NCBI GenBank assembly: GCA_036567785.1
Contig: DATCTV010000028.1
Coordinates: 62,001-126,000, forward strand
Direction: 5' to 3'
Source of the DNA: Desulfomonilia bacterium
GTDB taxonomy: Bacteria; Desulfobacterota; Desulfomonilia; UBA1062
Length of the DNA stretch: 64,000 nt
Shown here piece after piece: positions 56,042 to 64,000 of the stretch. Below the pieces are notes generated by a model, which had not been told where the DNA came from, did not search any database, and saw nothing but the letters and a program-made list of their open reading frames with translations. Each line of letters starts with the position of its first letter. Within the stretch, counting starts at the first letter, position 1. Made by a program: the position numbers and the translations under genes.

Positions 56042-58086
56042 ATTTCACCCATGTTAATTGCAAGCCAGGGAATGCCGCCCTTGATGCGTCTTATAAAATA
56101 CATGCACCAGCCCTGAAAGGTCTTTTCAAAACCGGATTCGCTCTGAGATGCGCATTCTATGGGAAGCAGAACGATTTCCCACACGGAATCGGATTCAATG
56201 CATACCGAAAGATTTCTGCCCGCATCATTGAAAACCATCCTTCTCCCGGTGAAAATCCCCCTTTCGTCTATCTCTCCCACATCCTTTATGGCCGGTTTGT
56301 CCGGCATCATGATATTCATTTCGACCGCCAGGAACATATCATCGTCAATCTCCCCTGAAATGCTCTGTTCAAGCAGAATCGAACCTTCGGGGTCAAAGGT
56401 TATCGTTTTTGTTATATCCAGTCCTTCATCATTTGCCGAAAGCATGACCTTGAGCACATCGCCTTCTCCGGACATGCCGTCAAGCCTGAAGGGCCTCAAG
56501 GTATCCGGGAAGCCTTCAGGCTTCAGGCCTTGCAGGAGGCTTTCCGTGTCCGGCCTGCCATTGATGACATGCGTTATGAAAGAGTTCCTCGAATAGCTGT
56601 CATAAACCAGGAGGCTTTTAAGCTCATCGGAAGAGACAAACGCAATATCATGAATTGAAAGCGGCTTGTTTCCGCTGTCATGACTGCTCTGGGTCCCCGA
56701 TGAGCTCAATATCTTGTTGTGGTAAATCTCTTCGTGTCTCATCATTACATTTGTAATGCATCTTTCACCGGGCTTGTATTCCAATCCGAAGACAGAGCCG
56801 TTTTCATCGGGCGAGATGATGCAGTTGATGCGCCTGCCAGAAACAAGGATCTCATCATTTCCGTCAATGTCATAATCGTAATTTTCGACGATATAGGGTT
56901 TGTCTTTAAGCCTTTTTTCATCGACTATCTTCTCCGCCTTGAGAAGATTTTCATAAATGGCTTCTCTCAATATATCGAGATATACTCCGCCGAAAAGGCC
57001 ATGCCAGTAGCCGCAGTTGCACTGCGCCATGAAAAGATGCCTCAGGGCCGTTTCATCGGAACCGTATTCCCTGACAAGCCTGCTGATCCTGAGCATCTTT
57101 TTGTGCATTCTGTTGCTTTCGGGATACTTTGCCAGAAAATTGTCCCAGGTGCCGCCTCTTAAAAAGCCCCTTTTCGCGTTCCAGTCCCAGGAGTTTTTCG
57201 CGTCCCTGACAAGGCTTCCGTAAAGCCTTCCCTGCTCCGGGAACAGGCTCCATTCCATCATCTCCTGGTAAGACGCAGTCGGGAGATAGATAAGTCCCTT
57301 GGGTTGGTGGTTTTCAAGTACGCTCTTCAGCGTTACAATCTCTACGTCTTCACACCTGCTCATAGCCTCCATGAACCGTTCGAGCCACTTGTCCTCATAT
57401 ACCCACTTGAGCGTACCCGGCCACATCCCGAACTTCTCGCCGTCATCCCCGTAAGTGACGACCTCGACCCCCCTGTCCCTTAGTTCCAGAAGGTAATCTA
57501 TTATCACCCGGGGCTCCTTGAACGGGATCAGATACCTGAGGTTCATGTCTATCGGAAACACCTTCAGCGATGCCCCTTCCCTTTCCGTGATATAATATCC
57601 GTGAACGTCATCGGGCCTGAGCCCTGCGGCAAGGAAGTGTGTATCATCGAGTAGCGTATAGTCTATCCCCGAGCCTGATATCTTCAGGGGAAGAGACGGG
57701 TCCCACACCCTTTCCGTGCACCATATCCCGGATGGCTTCATACCGAATTTCTTAAGGAAAAACTCGCAGCACATCATGATCTGCCTTACTGCATCATCTG
57801 CCGGAATGGCCGGAAGTATGGGCTCATAGAATCCGCCACCCATCAGCTCCACCTGACCTGTTGAGATAAGAGCGCCCAGCAGATTGTAAAATTCAGGCCT
57901 TTTTTTCTCAAACCACTCAAGCAGCGGTCCCGTGAAATGAAGTGTGGCTCTGATGTCGGGATATTTCTTCAGATATTCAAGGAATGGCAGATAGCAGTCT
58001 CTTGCCCCCTGTTCGAACACTTTCGGATAATTGCCCACAGGTTGATGAGAATGGATGCAAAAAGCCAGTTTTATCTTCTCAGACAT
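56029..58086 (-). CDS. GH57 4-alpha-glucanotransferase/alpha-amylase with C-terminal DUF1925/1926-like domain
   Basis: 685 residues from the ATG at 58086 (GGAAG upstream); the longer frame to 58158 lies in the neighbour. Nucleophile E125 in CTERVWDPS and acid/base D215 in GDDGEKFG sit at nearly the same positions as E123 and D214 of the Thermococcus 4-alpha-glucanotransferase, whose C-terminal beta domains it also shares (about 330-685). HSHQP near the start is a substrate-binding motif. It should act on maltodextrins or glycogen in the cytoplasm. It overlaps the upstream GH57 gene by eight bases. Confidence 0.88.
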   Translation of the reverse strand: MSEKIKLAFCIHSHQPVGNYPKVFEQGARDCYLPFLEYLKKYPDIRATLHFTGPLLEWFEKKRPEFYNLLGALISTGQVELMGGGFYEPILPAIPADDAVRQIMMCCEFFLKKFGMKPSGIWCTERVWDPSLPLKISGSGIDYTLLDDTHFLAAGLRPDDVHGYYITEREGASLKVFPIDMNLRYLIPFKEPRVIIDYLLELRDRGVEVVTYGDDGEKFGMWPGTLKWVYEDKWLERFMEAMSRCEDVEIVTLKSVLENHQPKGLIYLPTASYQEMMEWSLFPEQGRLYGSLVRDAKNSWDWNAKRGFLRGGTWDNFLAKYPESNRMHKKMLRISRLVREYGSDETALRHLFMAQCNCGYWHGLFGGVYLDILREAIYENLLKAEKIVDEKRLKDKPYIVENYDYDIDGNDEILVSGRRINCIISPDENGSVFGLEYKPGERCITNVMMRHEEIYHNKILSSSGTQSSHDSGNKPLSIHDIAFVSSDELKSLLVYDSYSRNSFITHVINGRPDTESLLQGLKPEGFPDTLRPFRLDGMSGEGDVLKVMLSANDEGLDITKTITFDPEGSILLEQSISGEIDDDMFLAVEMNIMMPDKPAIKDVGEIDERGIFTGRRMVFNDAGRNLSVCIESDSVWEIVLLPIECASQSESGFEKTFQGWCMYFIRRIKGGIPWLAINMGEICQN

Positions 58087-60190
58087 ACCACATCTTCCTT
58101 TCGAAATCCTCTCCGGGAACTTCCAGGGCAAGAAGTCCGGATGAAGGATGTCTTTCAATCTCGATACCCGATTCCATAAGGATAAAATAAAACCTTATCT
58201 TATCATGGGGCTTAAGACCGAGCGCGCTGAAGCTTATTCCCAGTTCGATGCTGTCCCCCACCGCCATTTTGCCTGTTTCCCCCCCGGTGATTCCGGTGAC
58301 GCCTTCAGTCTGAAGGGTCATCCTCCTTTCCGCCAGGTTCAGAATTACATTTACCGGCTTATCGAGGACGAAGCATATCTTCACAAGCGCATTTATTGGC
58401 AGTGCCGCTGTTTCCAGTTTGAAATAGAGGTGCTGCTCGTCGAATCCGTATAGGATCTTATGTATGTAACCGGAATGCCTGTACATGCTGGAAGACTCTG
58501 GCCTTGTCAGATAAACGCCCGCCTTGCGCCATTCATAGAAGTGTGTGACGAATCCGTCTATGACCGGCCTGACAAATCCGGACGGCTCTTTCTGAGGCGA
58601 GATGTCATAGGGCGTTATTATGCTCTTGAAAAGATATGAGGGCGGGACGTCGCCATGCAGTTCATAGCAGTTCCTGAGGTGAAGCCTGAAGAGCCTGTCG
58701 AAATCGCCCTTGTTGAGAATCGTGAATTCGTCGCCGAACCACCAGAACCAGTCGCTGCCTTCGGCTATATAAATCTCTTCCCATGAAAGCTTATGGGCGT
58801 CTTTACCCTTTGATTCGACATACTTCCTTGTCTTTGAAAGATATTCCCAGGCCTTGCGGTCTTCTTCATGCCCTATCCAGATGGAAAAGTTGTGGTTTAT
58901 CCATGAGCCGGTGAACAGGTTTTCCAGAGTCTGCCTGTCAGGGTTTGCTGCAAGATAGGATGAAAACGTATCCGTTACGATATTCTGAGACCCGCTGAGC
59001 CCCTGATACAGTTCCCTCAGAAAGCCTTCACCCCCGTCCGGATAGTATTCCCACGGGTTTTCACCGTCCAGAATAACAGACACGAACGGATTGAACGGAT
59101 AGGTCCTCGCACCCTTTCTTATGTCTTCAAGATGCGAAATAAAGTTGGCAGCCGCCGTGCTTGAAGCGTTTTTAGAATATACGAATCCTATCATGTCCGA
59201 AAGGTCCCTGTCCCTGAAGAACATATCTACCGATGATGAGCCTTGTACGACCTTGTAGGGCCTGAATAGCTTCACGCCTGTCCTTTGCTCCCTCAGGCTC
59301 AGGAAGAGGATGTCTTCGTCGGTTGCAGCCCATTTTATACCGTAGCGGGAGAGTATCTCCATCATTTCCGGGCACACGGAGCCTTCCGGCGGCCACAACC
59401 CGTCAGGGCTGTCGCCGAAAACCTTTTTATATAAATCAATCGATTTTTCTATCTGCGCATCGAGGTCTTCGGGGTGGGAGAACCCCTCTTCGGGAAGCCT
59501 CGTTTCCATGCACCTGTGCGCATATCCGACATTCATCAAGAGTGGGCTTATCGGGTGATAGAAAGGAGACGTCGTTATTTCAATCTGCCCCCTGTCTCTG
59601 GCGTCCCTGTAAAGCGGAATTATCTTTGCGAGCATCTTCATGTGGAAATCGAGTACGTATTTCTTGTCGTATTCCCCGAATTGCCTGCCCTTTTTGATGA
59701 GCTCGGCGATGCCCGGGTCCTTCCTTCCGGTGAATCCTATCCACGTAAGGTTGAACAGTACCTGCAGATCCATTATGTCCTGGTTGCTGAAATCTCTGGC
59801 AAATTCGTCAGTCTTTTTCCCGGCCTTTTTCCTAAGCAGTTCCTCATACCTGCTGAAAGGGGTAATCATGGTTGCCTGATTGCAGGAGAAAAACCTTTGA
59901 AGTATCTGCTTCTTCTCATCCGGGGAAAGTTCGGCGGGCTTTCTTCCTGAAAGCACGAAGTCTATATCGGTCTGGTTGTTTTCAGTGTAGTCCAGAAGTT
60001 GTGATATCAGCGACGGTACCAGATTGAACGTGCATTTCACATCCGGGAAATCATCGAGCACGGAAATCATGTCGTAATATCCCCTGACGGCATGAAGCCT
60101 CACCCAGGGCATAAGGAAAGACCCGGTAAGCGGATCCCTGTAATACGGCTGGTGCATGTGCCAAAGGAATCCGACAGTAATCTTGTTCAT
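58079..60190 (-). CDS. GH57 alpha-amylase/amylopullulanase-like enzyme
   Basis: 703 residues. The first GH57 motif is WHMHQP (10-15), the nucleophile is E269 in LWPPEGSV, and the acid/base is D375 in LDGENPWEYY, where family acids lie. The last 170 residues form a beta-rich domain. No signal peptide, so a cytoplasmic alpha-glucan hydrolase or branching-type enzyme. It is the first gene of the four-gene operon GH57-GH57-galT-like-rsmE. tRNA-Met lies 55 bases upstream on the same strand. Confidence 0.88.
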   Translation of the reverse strand: MNKITVGFLWHMHQPYYRDPLTGSFLMPWVRLHAVRGYYDMISVLDDFPDVKCTFNLVPSLISQLLDYTENNQTDIDFVLSGRKPAELSPDEKKQILQRFFSCNQATMITPFSRYEELLRKKAGKKTDEFARDFSNQDIMDLQVLFNLTWIGFTGRKDPGIAELIKKGRQFGEYDKKYVLDFHMKMLAKIIPLYRDARDRGQIEITTSPFYHPISPLLMNVGYAHRCMETRLPEEGFSHPEDLDAQIEKSIDLYKKVFGDSPDGLWPPEGSVCPEMMEILSRYGIKWAATDEDILFLSLREQRTGVKLFRPYKVVQGSSSVDMFFRDRDLSDMIGFVYSKNASSTAAANFISHLEDIRKGARTYPFNPFVSVILDGENPWEYYPDGGEGFLRELYQGLSGSQNIVTDTFSSYLAANPDRQTLENLFTGSWINHNFSIWIGHEEDRKAWEYLSKTRKYVESKGKDAHKLSWEEIYIAEGSDWFWWFGDEFTILNKGDFDRLFRLHLRNCYELHGDVPPSYLFKSIITPYDISPQKEPSGFVRPVIDGFVTHFYEWRKAGVYLTRPESSSMYRHSGYIHKILYGFDEQHLYFKLETAALPINALVKICFVLDKPVNVILNLAERRMTLQTEGVTGITGGETGKMAVGDSIELGISFSALGLKPHDKIRFYFILMESGIEIERHPSSGLLALEVPGEDFERKMWYV

Positions 60191-60245
60191 TACTTACTCC
60201 TGATAGCGAAAAATCAATCTTATGATAATCCCGAGGTCAATTGAG

Positions 60246-60321
60246 TGGTAGCGGCGAAGGGATTTGAACCCCTGACCCGGCGCGTATGAGACGCCTGCTC
60301 TACCAACTGAGCTACGCCGCC
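60246..60321 (-). tRNA. tRNA-Met(CAU)
   Basis: 76 bases including encoded CCA. Acceptor GGCGGCG with CGCCGCT (one G-U pair at 1-72), D arm GCTC/GAGC, anticodon arm GGCGT-CTCATAC-GCGCC with CAT, T arm AGGGG-TTCAAAT-CCCTT. The 1-72 pair and lack of the three G-C anticodon pairs rule out the initiator. An Ile tRNA with lysidine at CAU cannot be excluded, but the body looks like elongator Met. Confidence 0.9.
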
Positions 60322-60331
60322 ACGAAGACCC

Positions 60332-60360
60332 CTTCTACTTAAGTCGTCTTTTTTTGTCAA
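60332..60360 (-). promoter_or_regulatory. Promoter of tRNA-Met
   Basis: On the minus strand TTGACA (60355-60360), 17 bases, then TAGAAG (60332-60337), which is 4/6 to the -10 consensus. The -35 context GTTGTTGACAAA is identical to that of tRNA-Val. Confidence 0.55.
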
Positions 60361-60488
60361 CAACTTTAGCCTTGTTTTGAGATACTGGAAAGAAGGATGT
60401 AGAGCGCACTCAAAGCATATCTGAGAATATAAAAAACTTACCTTGGCAATCAATTTTAGGAACACAGGCCAGGCCAATCAGGTCAATC

Positions 60489-63400
60489 CGGTTCATCCCC
60501 GCGTGTGCGGGGAACATATCTTGACACCCTTGCCAATGATCGTTTTGTCCGGTTCATCCCCGCGTGTGCGGGGAACATTTGATTGGCAAGGTCATAACCC
60601 AGAAGCTCGTCGGTTCATCCCCGCGTGTGCGGGGAACATATCTGGATCATCAATCCACTCATCAACAATTTCGGTTCATCCCCGCGTGTGCGGGGAACAT
60701 ATCACAGTAACGCCCGGAGGATCCAATGCACGCGGTTCATCCCCGCGTGTGCGGGGAACATTTACCCGCAAATTACAGAGCATTCCCGGCGAACGGTTCA
60801 TCCCCGCGTGTGCGGGGAACATAAATTAACAATCCCGAAGAAGTTTTAGTTCAACGGTTCATCCCCGCGTGTGCGGGGAACATAATGCCCCTGAGAATTC
60901 ATGTTTATCGTGGCACGGTTCATCCCCGCGTGTGCGGGGAACATTTTTAAAATCGGCGTCCGTGACATTGCGGAAACGGTTCATCCCCGCGTGTGCGGGG
61001 AACATATTTTTTCAAGGCATTATCGGTAGCGGGAACTCGGTTCATCCCCGCGTGTGCGGGGAACATTAATGGTACCAGTATTTACGATTCAGGAAATACC
61101 GGTTCATCCCCGCGTGTGCGGGGAACATGATATACAGCATTGCCCTGAATTAGCGCCAGGCGGTTCATCCCCGCGTGTGCGGGGAACATGATTACAGGCT
61201 CACTTATGGCATCTTTAACAACGGTTCATCCCCGCGTGTGCGGGGAACATGCATTGAATGTAAACCATTCATGCGGCCTGGGCGGTTCATCCCCGCGTGT
61301 GCGGGGAACATTCCTGATCCGAATGCCCCCTGCGGAAACGGAGCGGTTCATCCCCGCGTGTGCGGGGAACATGCAGGCAACAAGCTCTTATAATTCTATG
61401 GCAACGGTTCATCCCCGCGTGTGCGGGGAACATCATTGCGAGCTGAATATATATCTCGTTCTTGTCGGTTCATCCCCGCGTGTGCGGGGAACATATCGGG
61501 ATCGCCATTCTGGCCGAATTTCCAATCGGTTCATCCCCGCGTGTGCGGGGAACATATGTCACGGACGCCGATTTTAAAAAGAAATATCGGTTCATCCCCG
61601 CGTGTGCGGGGAACATTCCCAGGGTATCTTTAACATCCTCCATCCTGGCGGTTCATCCCCGCGTGTGCGGGGAACATGCCAGGGTCAATGTATTTAACCG
61701 CGGCAATTTCGGTTCATCCCCGCGTGTGCGGGGAACATTCAACAGGGACACCGGATGATGTGAACAACCGCGGTTCATCCCCGCGTGTGCGGGGAACATG
61801 TCACGATTAAAGGAATGATTATCAGGACAGCCGGTTCATCCCCGCGTGTGCGGGGAACATAAAGAAACGCTCACAATCAGGGTTACCTATGGCGGTTCAT
61901 CCCCGCGTGTGCGGGGAACATGACGCCAAGGCCGTGCCGTTTCCGCTGTCTGTCGGTTCATCCCCGCGTGTGCGGGGAACATACAGATACCGGAATCAGT
62001 ATTTATGATTCTGGCGGTTCATCCCCGCGTGTGCGGGGAACATCAATTGAGCCAGATAGCTGCCGGGAGGAATATCGGTTCATCCCCGCGTGTGCGGGGA
62101 ACATATAGAGAGCGACCTGTTTGCTGCGGCTGATGCCGGTTCATCCCCGCGTGTGCGGGGAACATATTGTGCAGGATTCTCATATCCGTTTTGATACCGG
62201 TTCATCCCCGCGTGTGCGGGGAACATGTCAATTCGGTATCCATATCCGTACTATCAATCGGTTCATCCCCGCGTGTGCGGGGAACATCCAAGGAAGAATG
62301 TCTCGATCTGCCGGATAAACGGTTCATCCCCGCGTGTGCGGGGAACATTGTCTGGCGATTAAGGCCCACTGTGACAGTGGCGGTTCATCCCCGCGTGTGC
62401 GGGGAACATTCATAGCCTATGGAAACAGATTCTATGCTGCCCGGTTCATCCCCGCGTGTGCGGGGAACATATGGCATATCCAGCAGCTCCGGCCAGGGCC
62501 ACCGGTTCATCCCCGCGTGTGCGGGGAACATGGTGCTGTATCGTGATGGGTTTGACTACAGGCTGGTTCATCCCCGCGTGTGCGGGGAACATAAAAGTCT
62601 GGATGAGCACGGAGCATTTGGTCTCGGTTCATCCCCGCGTGTGCGGGGAACATTCTATCCTGTAGGATTCAAAATCCGAGATGACCGGTTCATCCCCGCG
62701 TGTGCGGGGAACATTAGGAGCTGTCGCTTTCGAGTACGAGAGGGGTCGGTTCATCCCCGCGTGTGCGGGGAACATGCTGATCTGGACTGGATATTACAGC
62801 CTAACAACGGTTCATCCCCGCGTGTGCGGGGAACATCCGGGGCCGATGCGCCTATACTGGCGGCCGGCCGGTTCATCCCCGCGTGTGCGGGGAACATTTG
62901 ATTGGTTGGCAGTTAATTTCCGTTTATCTCGGTTCATCCCCGCGTGTGCGGGGAACATAAAACCATATAACATTACTGATTTTTCCCTGCCGGTTCATCC
63001 CCGCGTGTGCGGGGAACATTTCCCAGCGCGCATATTCGTTGCCATCAATTTCGGTTCATCCCCGCGTGTGCGGGGAACATTGCTTTACTATCAAGGAAAA
63101 TGCCGCCTGGGCCGGTTCATCCCCGCGTGTGCGGGGAACATGGACATATTCGGTCGTGTAGGTATCAATGCCGCGGTTCATCCCCGCGTGTGCGGGGAAC
63201 ATGAGGTCGGCGATATGATACATTCCATCCTTAGCGGTTCATCCCCGCGTGTGCGGGGAACATGAATACTGTGAACGTCAAAGGCGAGGTGTTCTGGGTT
63301 CATCCCCGCGTGTGCGGGGAACATGTCTGCATTTGCTGCAGCAGCCTTAGCGTTTTCGGTTCATCCCCGCGTGTGCGGGGAACATGTATGTGACTGGCTC

Positions 63401-64000
63401 GCCAGCCAGTTCCTTTACGGTTCATCCCCGCGTGTGCGGGGAACATTGGTGATTACTACATCAATCATTTTGTATCTCCGGTTCATCCCCGCGTGTGCGG
63501 GGAACATCAGAGGCAGAAGACATTTCCGATAACGCTCTGCGGTTCATCCCCGCGTGTGCGGGGAACATCATCCGACTGCTAGGCAGGGTGGCCCCCTCGT
63601 CGGTTCATCCCCGCGTGTGCGGGGAACATATCCATTTCCTCTGCGCTGGCGAGCGCAATGACGGTTCATCCCCGCGTGTGCGGGGAACATGTATGCCCGC
63701 ATAATGCTCACAGGCACGACCGTCGGTTCATCCCCGCGTGTGCGGGGAACATTGTTATCTATCCACCAACGGGCCGAGGAATTTCGGTTCATCCCCGCGT
63801 GTGCGGGGAACATCCTCACGTGGGTATGATGGGACGTGGCGAAGGCGGTTCATCCCCGCGTGTGCGGGGAACATACAAGAAAAACGGCAAGCGCCTGGAG
63901 TTCGACCGGTTCATCCCCGCGTGTGCGGGGAACATGCAGCCATTTCATTGGCTATATTCTGAAATATCGGTTCATCCCCGCGTGTGCGGGGAACATCAGA
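60489..64000 (-). CRISPR. Type I-E CRISPR array, 58 repeats, open at the right edge
   Basis: 58 repeats of 29 bases start at 60489 and end at 63996, then four bases of a further spacer. Each repeat begins CGGTTCATCCCC and ends GCGGGGAACAT on the plus strand, with hairpin arms CCCCGC/GCGGGG. The reverse complement ends GGGGATGAACCG, the transcribed form of type I-E repeats, so crRNA is made from the minus strand, the leader lies right of 64000 and 60489 is the old end. Of 57 complete spacers 55 are 32 bases and two are 33 (61067-61099, 63691-63723). Only the first plus-strand base varies, at 62564 (T) and 63296 (G). No cas gene is in the window. Confidence 0.98.

Noticed and set aside
60246-60488. 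Integrated element between tRNA-Met and the CRISPR array
   Set aside because: No integrase, duplicated tRNA end or attachment repeat is visible in the 168-base gap.
60518-60610. A 10-base match on opposite strands between the first two spacers (CCTTGCCAAT)
   Set aside because: With 57 spacers one or two matches of this length are expected by chance.
60443-63962. Many open frames of 60-194 codons with repeated peptides such as VHPRVCGEH, GSSPRVRGT and FIPACAGNI
   Set aside because: They are translations of the CRISPR repeat in its three frames, not genes.

Overview
The window reads as a piece of chromosome from a Gram-negative, anaerobic bacterium, most like a deltaproteobacterium in the broad (Desulfobacterota) sense. 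The reasons are: a proteobacterial-type asd, an outer-membrane patatin/barrel protein, many lipoproteins, LutABC lactate oxidation, the anaerobic glycerol-3-phosphate dehydrogenase GlpABC, rubrerythrin, GH57 glucan enzymes and a type I-E CRISPR array. The taxon is an inference from gene content; no rRNA gene is present. I see no insertion sequence, prophage or plasmid gene.

Layout. 1-3230: end of a DUF975 membrane protein, translationally coupled to lutABC. 3254-8118: an RDD membrane protein, then a compact operon of an acyl carrier protein, an acyl-AMP ligase and a PP-loop amidotransferase-like enzyme. 8228-11748: rubrerythrin and a large hybrid sensor kinase. 12007-18526 (minus): secreted phospholipase C-like protein, FGGY kinase, saccharopine dehydrogenase-like oxidoreductase, a TetR regulator and a clostripain-type lipoprotein, with a double palindrome in front of the oxidoreductase. 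18639-20255: a PF00882-like protein and a coiled-coil membrane protein. 20198-26597 (minus): the housekeeping cluster thrS-infC-rpmI-rplT-pheS-pheT; infC lacks any canonical start and appears to start at ATA. 26775-29981: htpX and a patatin/outer-membrane barrel protein.

30256-34431 (plus): a GH123-like lipoprotein, a small Cys protein, an ADP-ribosylglycohydrolase, a YpsA-like SLOG protein and a YhhN-like membrane protein. 34692-34766: tRNA-Val. 34934-36676: asd and a HAD phosphatase. 36848-41653 (minus): an InlB-repeat lipoprotein, a YfcC transporter and an M20 peptidase. 41815-45685: glpABC. 46303-49524: a GH36 alpha-galactosidase whose catalytic barrel is interrupted by about 360 residues of FG-GAP-like repeats. 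49609-54345: polyprenyl glycosylphosphotransferase, a YugP-type metallopeptidase and a TPR lipoprotein. 54347-60190 (minus): two GH57 enzymes, a GalT-like protein lacking the family's nucleophilic histidine, and rsmE, in one overlapping operon. 60246-60321: tRNA-Met.

60489 to the right edge is a type I-E CRISPR array with 58 repeats and 57 complete spacers, running off the window. Its crRNA strand is minus, so leader and cas genes should lie to the right. The spacers hold direct information about invaders: two overlap the same target from opposite strands, two encode the same short peptide with mainly synonymous differences, and the only two variant repeats differ at the base that in type I-E systems comes from the PAM.

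The best candidates for undescribed biology are the ACP/AMP-ligase/PP-loop operon, the DraG/SLOG/YhhN-like operon, the interrupted GH36 enzyme and the GalT-like protein in the glucan operon.
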